A DNA stretch of 64,000 nt, from the NCBI GenBank assembly GCA_036924085.1, contig JAVGWX010000004.1, forward strand, positions 77,983,090-78,047,089, written 5' to 3'. This DNA is from Ariolimax columbianus (Eukaryota; Mollusca; Gastropoda; Stylommatophora; Arionidae). Below the pieces are notes generated by a model. It did not search any database and was not told where the DNA came from. It worked only from the letters and a program-made list of their open reading frames with translations. Shown here in pieces: positions 1 through 10,209 of the stretch (position 1 is the first letter of the stretch; the number at the start of each line of letters is the position of its first letter). Both the position numbers and the translations under genes were made by a program.

Positions 1-108
1 GTAATGCATAAGCCTCGGACGTGAAGACTTGATCTTCTCGCGCATGGACCATTCTACTGACAGAAGAAGGGACGAACTGTAATTCTTTGTCTCAAGCAAT
101 AGATGGTC

Positions 109-168
109 TTCATCTTCTTCTTATTCTTCTTCTTCTTCTTCTTCTTCTTCTTCTTCTTCTTCTTCTCT
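109..168. repeat. (TTC)n microsatellite
   Basis: Near-perfect TTC triplets with one ATTC interruption near the left end. It resembles the minus-strand GAA tail of the SINEs in this window, but the bases to its right do not match any of their 3' ends, so I leave it unassigned. Bases 169-576 hold no gene or repeat that I recognise. Confidence 0.9.
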
Positions 169-576
169 TTCACCATGCTTTTTCTTGTTACGACCACACG
201 TGCAGCCCAGTTCTCTGGATAAAATTTGCCGTAGTGAAGAGTTCTTCGTGGCTTCCAAATAACTGTGTGTGGATATTCATCACGTGGTCATATAGTGTCA
301 GTGACATTGTGAATTTGATTAAACTACTTGCTCCTTTGCAGGTAGTCAAGGGACAGCAACTTGGGGTGCATTTGCTCAGGATGAAAAGTCTCTCTGAAAG
401 TCAGAGCTTTCGCAGCCCAACTGTTAAATGCGAAACAGCGTTTCGTTTGCTTTAAGAAAATAAGTGAGCTCGATTATAGCTTCTCGTTTGTACTTTTCTC
501 TTTAGGGACTAGATATCACAGATAAGTGCACTTGTTGGCCAGACCAAGTATTCTTGAAGATTGCTTACATTTGCTG

Positions 577-598
577 AAGTCTTCTCTCTATCTCTCTC

Positions 599-641
<43 letters not shown>

Positions 642-661
642 ATCTCTCTCTCTCGCTCTCT
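577..661. repeat. (TC)n dinucleotide-rich tract
   Basis: A run of TC dinucleotides interrupted by TATC, TGTC and TCGC. It is a simple pyrimidine tract. Bases 662-1004 contain nothing I can identify. Confidence 0.9.
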
Positions 662-1004
662 GACGTGGACGACAATTTCCCGCTCAAAGGAGAATCAGAA
701 GACGACCATGTTTGCTAGCTAAGTGGACCAGATAACAACCCAGGACAGTTAATCTAGTTGTTGTCAACCTTAGGAATAAAAACATAGGATGTCGAGTCGC
801 GGTAAGGACATGTTTAAATGAATTGTGTGTTTAGTATGTCAGATGAATTGTTATTATTGTCAAACAGTTAATACGTTATGTTTCATAATGAATATAGAAA
901 GTTAAGTGCATAACTCTTCCTCCTCGACAACAGTGTGTGCTAAGAGTCGTTGTGTTAAACTTAACCAGGACATGTGTTAATTGTCATCCTCCTCATCGTC
1001 TGAT

Positions 1005-1320
1005 TGAAATTCTTTTTCTTTGCCGTTCACCGTAAAGAAGACTTTGTAACGCTGCGTCGTAGTTTACAGCGAGGCTGAGATATCTGTGCCATTCGGCTCG
1101 ACACATCCGATTTTAATTGGCTTTTTTTAGATTCCAGGGTTGCCTTTCCACTGTTTTCCGTATCCTTTTGCCGGACTACACTTAGTGATTAGTGCAATCT
1201 GTTTCCAGGGCCGCTATGTGCAGGGTCTTGTCAGATCTGGTTCGCTGATTCTGATGCAAACAGCCAGCCATGAGCTACTGGCTACTGTCAGCTCATGCAC
1301 TGCTGCGTCTTGGCCACATC
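1005..1320 (-). mobile_element. SINE-B copy, minus strand
   Basis: The sequence parallels the copies at 39836-40125 and 50523-50850. In order it shows a TTTCTTTG-rich remnant of the tail, a GTCGTAGTTTACAGCGAGGC block, a core near 1090-1120 with CGACACATCCGATTTTAATT, then a GTTTCCAGGGC block and the 5' part with TCAGCTCATGCACTG. Reading the minus strand gives the usual 5'-to-3' order of the family. It is a diverged relative of SINE-A with the same core position. The 5' end merges into the 67-bp array. No target-site duplication was found. Confidence 0.65.
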
Positions 1321-2062
1321 TGGTTGATCAGCGCTAAGGCTAGTTGAAAGGTTGTCTGAGCATGTCTCTCTGATGGGCCCTATCTTCTGGTTGATCAGCG
1401 CTAAGGCTAGTTGAAAGGTTGTCTGAGCATGTCTCTCTAATGGGCCCTATCTTCTGTTTGATCAGCGCTAAGGCTAGTTGAAAGGTTGTCTGAGCATGTC
1501 TCTCTAATGGGCCCTATCTTCTGGTTGATCAGCGCTAAGGCTAGTTGAAAGGTTGTCTGAGCATGTCTCTCTAATGGGCCCTATCTTCTGGTTGATCAGC
1601 GCTAAGGCTAGTTGAAAGGTTGTCTGAGCATGTCTCTCTAATGGGCCTTATCTTCTGGTTGATCAGCGCTAAGGCTAGTTGAAAGGTTGTCTGAGCATGT
1701 CTCTCTAATGGGCCCTATCTTCTGGTTGATCAGCGCTAAGGCTAGTTGAAAGGTTGTCTGAGCATGTCTCTCTAATGGGCCCTATCTTCTGGTTGATCAG
1801 CGCTAAGGCTAGTTGAAAGGTTGTCTGAGCATGTCTCTCTAATGGGCCCTATCTTCTGGTTGATCAGCGCTAAGGCTAGTTGAAAGGTTGTCTGAGCATG
1901 TCTCTCTAATGGGCCCCATCTTCTGGTTGATCAGTGCTAAGGCTAGTTGAAAGGTTGTCTGAGCATGTCTCTCTAATGGGCCCCATCTTCTGGTTGATCA
2001 GTGCTAAGGCTAGTTGTAAGGTTGTCTGAGCAAGTCTCTTCATTGGACTGTATCCTCTTCAT
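1321..2062. repeat. 67-bp minisatellite, 11 units
   Basis: Unit starts fall every 67 bases (1321, 1388, 1455 and so on to 1991). Ten units are nearly identical; the last is diverged and decays into flanking DNA. Each unit carries three six-base palindromes: TGATCA, AGCGCT and GGGCCC (altered in some units). A SINE-B-like piece (GTGTGCCTTCGGCCCC, near 2118) appears on the far side, so the array may have expanded inside or beside a SINE-B 5' end. Confidence 0.95.
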
Positions 2063-2220
2063 CTCTCTTTAACATACTTTCGCTATTAGTCGCTGACTGC
2101 TGCCAGCGCATTAACAGGGTGTGCCTTCGGCCCCATAGTAGAGTTGAAGAGTGACGCGCAGTGGGTCTAATCCTGACAGCCACCCATGACTGTTTGCATT
2201 GGCGAGAATACTGGCTAGCC

Positions 2221-2585
2221 TAATTTTCTAGATGCTGAGAGGCGCATGAGCTGCAACGGTCAGCGATCCATAGTTGATAGCTAGCGTCAGGGCCAGCGAA
2301 CCAGAGCTGCAAAGACCCTTCTACACCTTCACGCGGCTATCCTGGATGACAGGCTGCAACAAAGCGGACTGGCTAAGGAGAAGGGATCGAAGAGGAAATG
2401 CTAACCCGGTACTCAAAAAATGCTTGCTGAAGTCAGATGTCTTGGACCGAAAAGTCCAAATATCGCAGTCAAGCTGCAAACTACGACACAACGCATTCCG
2501 TTCTCTGGACTACACTCTTCTACTTAGGCCAGTGTCAGGGTTTGGTAGTGGGAGATTGAGAACGAACGAAGCCAAGCCTAAGCAG
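2221..2585 (+). mobile_element. SINE-A copy with GCCAA-type tail
   Basis: This is a near full-length SINE-A: head GATGCTGAGAGGCGCATGAG, one 33-bp unit (ATAGCTAGCGTCAGGGCCAG), the block CAAAGACCCTTCTACACC, then GGATCGAAGAGG, the core GAAGTCAGATG...GACCGAAAAG, and the end GGAGATTGAGAACGAACGAA. The tail is GCCAAGCCTAAG rather than GAA repeats. A possible 11-bp target-site duplication, ACTGGCTAGCC, lies at 2210-2220 and 2586-2596. That motif partly resembles an internal SINE-A segment, so the duplication is only likely. Confidence 0.85.
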
Positions 2586-2719
2586 ACTGGCTAGCCGGCT
2601 TGGCGACGCATTGTCTGTTCTGGGCCTAGACACTTTGGTAATTAGAAGAGTCGCCGAAGATAACAGTAGGCAACCTGATTAAAACAGCGCCGCGCTTAGT
2701 TTAACAGACTGGGCAAATT

Positions 2720-2812
2720 GTGATGTTTGGTATGACCGCGTCCTCAGTTGCCCCAACTGTAAACCGGCTACCTAACGTAGTCAGGGCTAATTTTAGAACC
2801 GCCGCGAGGGAG
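2720..2812 (+). mobile_element. SINE-E body fragment
   Basis: The stretch TATGACCGCGTCCTCAGTTG followed by CCCAACTGTAAACCGGCTACC matches the body of the copies at 34425-34695 and 44110-44410. Only the middle is present, with no head or tail. Bases 2597-2719 and 2813-3277 show no recognisable feature. Confidence 0.55.
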
Positions 2813-3277
2813 CTGCGGAGTCCCGGCTCTGCCGTCTGCAATTTCAGAAGTGTAAGGGACAGAACCTTCACAGAGACGCCCAGATGCATTGAACTCTGTT
2901 CTATGAGCAATTTAATCATTTAGATATAATAAACCCTACTCTGTGCCGATTGTGGCGACTGCAGTAGCAATCGACCTTTATTCCTTAGCACTATAAATTG
3001 TCATAGAGAACCTCGGCATTGGGAGTAAATAGAATAGTGACGACATATAGATTTCATTCTTTCCTTTAATAATGTTCAGAACAATCTCAATATCACATGG
3101 CACCGATGAGATCAATCAACCATTTACCGATGCTCCGTGGGGAACTGGAAGGTTTTGATTAATATTCGATGATGATTCTATTATGCTCGGTAACTATTAC
3201 TATGTTTAATGTCCTCATTCACTTGTATTTCATTACTAGAATAACTTGTGCATATTGGGGAAATGAGCCGCTAGTCC

Positions 3278-3662
3278 GGTCAGGAACAACATACTGACCA
3301 GGACATCGCGTCAGGGTCAGGCACAACATACTGATCAGGACGTTGCGTTAGGGTCAGGCACAACATACTGACCAGGACATCGCGTCAGGGTCAGGCACAA
3401 CATACTGACCAAAACCACTATCTCTCTTCCATGTATAGTTCCCTTTAAACTGGCTGTTTTCAAGGTAGTCTGGCTGACGAGATGTGGATCGACGTGATCT
3501 TCATAGTAGTGAGCTTCACGAAGATGAAGCCAAACATAGCACAACCGCCTGAAGGACCACCTTCTTCAGCTTGCTCGGGATGTAAGGAAAGCTAAAGCAA
3601 CTCACCGCATCACGCCCTTTTCAGAGCGCACACAAAAGTAAACATACTCATAATGGACATTC

Positions 3663-3697
<35 letters not shown>

Positions 3698-3700
3698 ACA
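3278..3700 (+). mobile_element. Rep-Y element with (CAA)n tail
   Basis: The left part is four 37-bp direct repeats starting at 3278, 3315, 3352 and 3389 (GGTCAGGCACAACATACTGA). A body follows with GGCTGACGAGATGTGGATCG, CCAAACATAGCACAACCGCC, GGACCACC and GCTCGGGATGTAAGGAAAGC, then a tail of CAA triplets at 3662-3698. The same order is found on the minus strand from 60560 to 60171, and the body also at 59925-60165. No protein coding is visible. The class is unknown; the A-rich triplet tail suggests a retroposon. Bases 3701-4299 are unassigned. Confidence 0.75.
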
Positions 3701-4299
3701 TTATGTAAACAAACATTATATAAGTGAGTGGTAGAAGTATCTCCATGCTCTTATGCAGATGAAAATTATGTTTCAAGGCCTAACATGTAAAGGCTTAAGA
3801 TTCAACAGACACACAAAAACGGTCCTGGCGCCATGACATGACACGCGACTCTAGCCACAAGAATCGTCAAATGACTCATTGCATTTCCTTCTCCCTCTGA
3901 GATAAAGCTTGCAACTGCTAGTAAACATGTAAATGTATGCGTTAGTAATATCCGCTGTTGTGCGTGATATCTATTAACCTTCCTCTTAGATAATAATATA
4001 CACTCTTAACAATATAACCCGTGTCCTGTGACCTGTTTTTGAGGGTATAATCTCTTACAGTTTTTAAGGACATCTTAAACCAAGTCGACATCATAACACA
4101 CCGGGCCGATCCATAGATGCATAGTCTCCTTGAGAAGCTGGCAAAGGGTACGAGATATGACATTTTTTAGGGATTGATGGTTCTACACTCATAGTGTGTA
4201 CTCGCAGCGCATGCTCGGCTGTTGATTCCAGACTAGCGTAATAGGTGTATTGTTGGGTATTTAACTGCTGTAAAATAATCTATTAGAGGTAAGTGAATA

Positions 4300-4712
4300 A
4301 TTTCAGTGTGTGTAATTATGCAAGAAGTGATCAGTGATTAATTCCCTATGTGTCATCTAAAAAAAAGTCCCTGATTAGTGTCAGTATGTATCATTCACCT
4401 AAGATGACGGTCAGTATTATTTATATGTATGTGTCATTTACCTCAAATATGATCAGTGTTTTGTGTCAGTATGTGTCATTTACACAAGATGTGATCAATA
4501 TTATATGTCAGTATGTATCAGTTACCTACCAAGATGGTAAGTATTATATATTAGTATGTAGCATTTATTTAACACGATGGTCAGTATTGTATGTCAGTAT
4601 GTAGCATTTACCCAACAAGATAGTCAGTATTGTATGTCAGTAAGTAGCATTTACCTAACAGGATGGTCAGTAATGTATGTCAGTATGTACGATTTATCTA
4701 ATAAGTGAGCCG
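4300..4712. repeat. Degenerate 43-bp tandem repeat
   Basis: Units built around GTCAGTATGTAGCATTTACC recur about every 43 bases, for example at 4593, 4636 and 4679. The right-hand units are most alike and the left ones more decayed, with about nine units in all. Bases 4713-5134 are AT-rich and featureless except for a short (AT)n tract at 5098-5116. Confidence 0.85.
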
Positions 4713-5169
4713 AGGCCGATTTCAGTATGGGCCCTTATCTAAGAAGTGGTGAGTTTTATGTTATCGTATGCACCACTTATCGAATGTCCCGACCTTAGGT
4801 GAGTCGCGGGGCCAGTATTAATGCGTTTCCTGCTATAAATCCGGAATGCAATGGACAGTAGATCCATACATGTCCCGCTCATGAATGTTTGAGACCTCTA
4901 AGACTGCCAGTCACTCACACCTTGGCAATCCCTTCTAGACCGTACCCGTTTCATAAAATTGTGTCTCTATTTAGACGCAGCCAATCTCACTCAATAAATT
5001 CTTGTAGTAGTCAATTTCAGTGATTTCCTGACGTAATATTCGTCAATACGTTAGTGACATTCATGATTAGCTGTACATAAGCTGAACACACGTATATATG
5101 CATATATATATATATTGTGTGTGACATAATACTAATAAAGAATTTAAATGTTAGATCCTCAGAACAAGC

Positions 5170-5525
5170 GTATTCCTGGTGGCAATATATGGATGCGAGA
5201 CATGGACCATCACACAAATATTCAGAATGAGGATCGAGGCTTTCTAGACAAAAGGCTGCAGAAGAATCCTCAAAATACCTTGGGTAAAGAAAATAACAAA
5301 TACAGCCATCCTGCAGGATCTGAGTGTCGAATCCACGTCTCAGAAACTGAGGTTTTTCGTGAACATCAAGCGCCGTGACGGACTGGAAAAAGCAGTTCCA
5401 GAAGGCATTGTTCTAGGAAGACAAGGCAGAGGCCGACCAAGGCGTAGATGGATACAAGATATCAAGGGCATCCTAAACATGAACAGGAAGCAGGCGAGAG
5501 GTCTGACTGCTGGTCGAGAAGACTG
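5170..5525 (+). pseudogene. LINE reverse transcriptase C-terminus
   Basis: From 5170 one frame reads through to about 5525 with a single in-frame stop (TAG at 5245-5247). It shows YGCETWTI near 5188, RIEAF just before the stop, and later GRQGRGRPRRRWIQDIK. The YG-ETW and GRGRPRRRW-DIK pair marks the region after the reverse transcriptase domain in many invertebrate LINEs. The catalytic domain itself is absent, so this is a 5'-truncated dead copy. The reading frame runs into the 20-bp minisatellite after ARGLTAGRE, and a matching end (GTCGAGATTCC...) resumes at 5975-6025. Clade assignment would need an alignment. Confidence 0.8.
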
Positions 5526-5985
5526 ACTGTTGGTCGAGAAGATTGACTGCTGGTCGAGAAGACTGACTGCTGGTCGAGAAGACTGACTGCTGGTCGAGAA
5601 GACTGACTATTGGTCGAGAAGACTGACTGCTGGTCGAGAAGACTGACTGTTGGTCGAGAAGACTGACTGCTGGTCGAGAAGACTGACTGTTGGTCGAGAA
5701 GACTGACTGCTGGTCGAGAGGTCTGACTGCTGGTCGAGAAGACTGACTGTTGGTCGAGAAGACTGACTGCTGGTCGAGAAGACTGACTGCTGGTCAAGAA
5801 GACTGACTGCTGGTCGAGAAGACTGACTGCTGGTCGAGAAGACTGACTGCTGGTCGAGAAGACTGATTGCTGGTCGAGAAGACTGACTGCTGGTCGAGAA
5901 GACTGACTGCTGGTCGAGAAGACTGACTGCTGGTCGAGAAGACTGACTGCTGGTAGAGAAGACTGACTGTTGGTCGAGATTCCTA
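5503..5985. repeat. 20-bp minisatellite inside a LINE end
   Basis: About 24 units of GACTGACTGCTGGTCGAGAA. The first unit is the LINE's own coding sequence (LTAGRE) and the LINE-like end follows after the last unit, so the array looks like an expansion within the retrotransposon. A 20-bp unit shifts frame every copy, yet the minus strand stays open for 187 codons because the unit lacks minus-strand stops. Confidence 0.95.
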
Positions 5986-6054
5986 GCGAAGGACTGTGAT
6001 GAGAGTGACGTTCTGCAGTGGACATATTACATGATATATATATTGTGTGTGTAT

Positions 6055-6315
6055 GTATGGTTGTGTAAAGACGTGGAGCAGGTCATCTTTTCATCTCGTT
6101 TGAGGGCCGCTACGTGGAGGGTTGTAGTTGTATGGCCGCCAGAAAGACACCACCTCATGGATCTATCGCCAGTCATGTGGACCACATGGCCGGCTCATCT
6201 GTACTTTCGAATTGATGCACATAGCGCAGGGTATGGATGCAGATGGTTCCTGTAGCTCGCTGGTTGTACACTCTCCTGCTCTGTCCTCTCATGCGCCCTA
6301 TTCTGCTCGAACCTA
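6055..6315. repeat. Low-copy diverged dispersed repeat
   Basis: The segment near 6230-6280 (GATGCAGATGGTTCCTGTAG, then CTCGCTGGTTGTACAC) matches 47890-47935 (GATGCTTATGGTTCTTGTAT, then CTCGCTTGTTGTACAC). No coding or terminal structure is visible. Bases 6316-7705 hold no feature I can support; short open frames there resemble nothing I know. Confidence 0.4.
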
Positions 6316-7707
6316 GATTAATATCAAAACTTCGCAGCCTGTAGATTGCTTATGCTTGAGGATGGGTAAACGAACGCTTTCCCCAGACGGTTTGTTTTGT
6401 GATTTACTTCCTCGGGGAAGGTAGATGGCGCAGTGGGTGAAACTTCCATAATTTTGCCTAATGTTTTTGGCCGGACTGAAGTTAACAGTCTGTACATTTC
6501 AAATTCTAAACCACAAACTGTTCTGTCACATGCATATCGTGTACTCTTGACCTCTAAGTGAATTGTTCGCCTCAGATATGACTAGGCATAAGATCTTACC
6601 TCCCTTGAGACCATAGGACGCTTGATACTTCTGGGAACCGAACATATCACCGTTTCTCGCTTTTGTATCTCGACAGGCCTTACCTATCAGATATTTATAT
6701 GATCGCTTCTCTACGGGCATAAAGTAATGGTAACCTAAGGTACTGCACAACTGCCTAGAATCTTACAGCAGCCACAAAGGTTAACTGTTCTAAGAGCGAC
6801 GCTCTGCTTCTTATATATACATATATGCAATGTATTTGTTTTGCTGTTGCATGTTTTCTGTGTTTATTTGAACCATGATTGCTCCAATGTTCCTGGTGTG
6901 TCTACTTTCTCTTCACCTGATATATATATTTGTCCTGAAATCCACCTTAATGTAGCTTTGATGTTGTGTGCTGTTTGGATTTTATCAACTGACTGAAATG
7001 TATACACGACTATAATGGACTAATTCAAGCCATGGAGTGATGTCCCTACAACCTATTGCGGTTACGCAAAAGGCACGACACACAACAATAGATGTCCTCC
7101 CCCTCCGCTTCGGGAGTAAACCCTGAGGAAAAATCTGTATCCTGTTCTATCTTCAGTCGTCTCGATAAATTCTTGTCACTGGCCAAGAGTAGCTTAGGAC
7201 GAGAGAGTGAGGATAAGAAAATACGCAGGTTCTTTCTCACTTTATTCCATATCACAGCGCAAGTCACCCATTTCAACGGACATGGCAAGAGAAAATATTG
7301 TCCACGCGCTCAACAAATAGAATGATCTTTGTAACATTTGACGAACGAACATGATTCATTCATTCATCAATTGCCTCATCTAGGTTTTATGAATCTTTGT
7401 TGGTTGTTTGTTTCTAGTGCTTGTTTCTTTATTCTTAAACCGGTGAAACTGCAATATTGTATGTTTTTTGCCTACCTTGAAGGAACCTCTTGAGTATTAC
7501 AGGGGTGGTTGTGGTTATTACTGTGATTTCTGACAGAAATAGGAGACAAATAGCTGGCTGCTTGCATCTAGGTTAGCAAAGAAGAACTGTTGAAGACCCT
7601 TTTTCGTACCAAAGTGGCGGCTCTGTACAGAGACTGCACCCGTGCTGTCTGGCAGAACAAATTCGGCTCAGAGAGGGATGGGTAAACCTAGTCCCAGTAA
7701 TGTGACA

Positions 7708-8011
7708 TGCTAGCGTCAGGGTTTGCGACCCAGAGCTGCCAAGACCCTTCTAGACCTCCACGCGGTGAACCTGGATAACAAGCTGCAACAGAGCAGACTA
7801 GGTGAGTAGAAAGGATCGAAGATAGATGGCAACCCGGTACTCACAAATGCCTGTTGAAGTCGGATGTGTTGGACGGAAAGGTGCAAATATCACAGTCAAT
7901 CTGTAAACCACGACATAACGCATTCCGTTCTCTGCACTACATTCCGCTACTTGCAAAGCTTTTTTCAGGGCTTGGTAGCTGGAGATTGAAAACGAACAAA
8001 GAAGAAGAAGA
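7708..8011 (+). mobile_element. SINE-A copy, 5'-truncated
   Basis: It begins inside the 33-bp unit (TGCTAGCGTCAGG) and continues through CCAAGACCCTTCTAGACC, GGATCGAAGATAG, the core GAAGTCGGATGTGTTGGACG, and the 3' end GGAGATTGAAAACGAAC with a short GAA tail. The 5' truncation is typical of LINE-driven insertion. I did not find a convincing target-site duplication. Bases 8012-8496 are unassigned. Confidence 0.85.
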
Positions 8012-8496
8012 TATTTTTCGGTGTCCTCCAACAGACGGTCATTGATTGATTTCTAAATCTTAGCTGTCACAACATGTTAAACCATTGCCCATGATTCAAA
8101 CAGTGGTTATATATTGTAATGTTTTTGTTCTCAGTCTTGTCTTTACCTGGACATGAAGTTTGCTTTTCATTTCTTTTTTAAATTTCAGAGACAACTTTTT
8201 GAGACTACCAAAAAAATGCCAAGCAGCTTCTGACGAGCACAAACCTGGCTTTAGACACGTACTAAAAGATAATAGGAGTTTCCAATCCTGATTGTATGAA
8301 TCTTCAGAAACTGCACGGAGTGCTTAGAGACTCACTTCTGGTGTGTGCTGTGAAAAATGCATTAGTTAGACTGTCCCTATGAGTACTTTCTTAGAAAGGT
8401 AAGTTTCCGTGTTTTGTGATGTACTTCATGGAATTTTTATTTCAGTTGGCTTTTTCTTATTTATTGTCTATTAAGCGTCATGCTCTTGGTTCTGCA

Positions 8497-8780
8497 AGTT
8501 GATTGTCATGTCTCTAGTTCTGTAAGTTGATTGTATGGACGTAAATCTATCAATTGAGTGTCATGTACGTAAATCTGTAAGTTGATTGGCTTATACATTA
8601 ATCTGTAAGTTGATCGTCATGTACGTAAATCTGTAAATTGATTGTCATGTACGTAAATCTTAAAGTTGATTGTCATGTATGTAAATCTGTAAGTTGATTG
8701 TCATGTACGTAAATCTGTAAATTGATTGCCATGTAGGCAATTATATATGTTGATTGTCAAGTACGCAGATCTGTATCTAA
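8497..8780. repeat. 28-bp tandem repeat, about 10 units
   Basis: The unit GATTGTCATGTACGTAAATC plus TGTAAGTT repeats with about 10-20% divergence and decays at both ends. It lies about 150 bp left of a SINE-A copy with an expanded VNTR. Confidence 0.9.
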
Positions 8781-8928
8781 AAGATGAACTGTAATACCTA
8801 CATCTTTCTGACCAGGAACATCCGTTTTAAGAAGTTTAATCAGGAACATCTCTCGTTATTCTCGCTAAGTAGCTTTTGTGTGGTTCTCAGGACAGGTAAG
8901 CACTCAACGGGGAGGATTTGGGGAGAGG

Positions 8929-9735
8929 TAAGCGACCCATAACTGACTGCTGGCCTCAGGGCCGGCGAATCAGAGCCGACTGCTGGCCTCAGGGCCTGCG
9001 AACCAGAGCCGACTGCTGGCCTCAGGGCCTGCGAATCAGAGCTGACTGCTGGCCTCAGGGCCTGCGAATCAGAGCTGACTGCTGGCCTCAGGGCCGGCGA
9101 ACCAGAGCCGACTGCTGGCCTCAGGGCCTGCGAATCAGAGCTGACTGCTGGCCTCAGGGCCTGCGAATCAGAGCTGACTGCTGGCCTCAGGGCCGGCGAA
9201 CCAGAGCTGACTGCTGGCCTCAGGGCCTGCGAATCAGAGCTGACTGCTGGCCTCAGGGCCGGCGAACCAGAGCCGACTGCTGGCCTCAGGGCCTGCGAAT
9301 CAGAGCTGACTGCTGGCCTCAGGGCCAGCGAACCAGAGCCGACTGCTGGCCTCAGGGCCTGCGAATCAGAGCTGACTGCTGGCCTCAGGGCCGGCAAACC
9401 AGAGCTGACTGCTGGCCTCAGGGCCTGCGAATCAGAGCTGACTGCTGGCCTCAGGGCCGGCGAACCAGAGCCGACTGCTGGCCTCAGGGCCTGCGAATCA
9501 GAGCTGACTGCTGGCCTCAGGGCCGGCAAACCAGAGCTGCCAAGAACCTTCTACACCTCCACGCGGTGATCGGGGATAACAGGCTGCAGCAGGGCAACAG
9601 AAAGGTCAAATATTGCAGTCAAGCTGTAAACTACGACACAACGCATTCCGTTTACCCGACGACATTCTGCTACTTGCAAAGCCCCGTTCAGTCCTTGCTG
9701 GAAATTGAGAGCCAAAGAAGAGGAAGAAGACGATT
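8929..9735 (+). mobile_element. SINE-A with 18-unit 33-bp VNTR
   Basis: After GTAAGCGACCCATAACTGAC the 33-bp unit (ACTGCTGGCCTCAGGGC, then CGGCGAACCAGAGC) repeats exactly 18 times from 8945 to 9538. Two unit types, GGCCGGCGAACC and GGCCTGCGAATC, alternate over most of the array, giving a 66-bp higher-order pattern. The ordinary SINE-A right half follows (CTTCTACACCTCCACGCGGT, then TCAAGCTGTAAACTACGACA) but lacks the block with GGATCGAAG and the start of the core. The end is GAGAGCCAAAGAAGAGGAAG. Both strands stay open across the array because the 33-bp unit has no stop in some frames. I do not regard it as coding. Confidence 0.85.
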
Positions 9736-9747
9736 CGTTAAATTTAT

Positions 9748-9996
9748 GGTTAAGAATTGAAAATTGGTTTGCAATTCCATGTTTCATTTACAGTTAACAG
9801 TTGAAAATTGGTTTGCAATTCCATGTTTCATTCACAGTTAACAGTTGAAAATTGGTTTGCAATTCCATGTTTCATTTACAGTTAACAGTTGAAAATTGGT
9901 TTGCAATGTCATGTTTCATTTACAGTTAAGAGTTGAAAATTGGTTTGCAATTCCATGTTTCGATTATGGTTAAGAGTTGAAAATTGGTTTTGCAAG
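9748..9996. repeat. 44-bp tandem repeat, about 5.5 units
   Basis: TTGAAAATTGGTTTGCAATT starts at 9757, 9801, 9845, 9889, 9933 and 9977. The array abuts the 3' end of the SINE-A copy. Units are nearly identical, so it is probably young. Confidence 0.95.
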
Positions 9997-10209
9997 TTCA
10001 CCGCAACATTTTGGCTCGTCAAGTTTTTTGCGGTAAGATAATAATTACCAAAAACTTTTAACATAATTGATTATTGTCTGAACAAAACCTGCAACGCCAG
10101 CTGAAATTCTTATAATTTACTGTCTTCTTCAAGAGTTTGTTCTTTGTCCAATGTTTCCGATACTGTTTCTACAGCTTCTTACAGTCTTTTATTTAATTTG
10201 TCTTACCCG

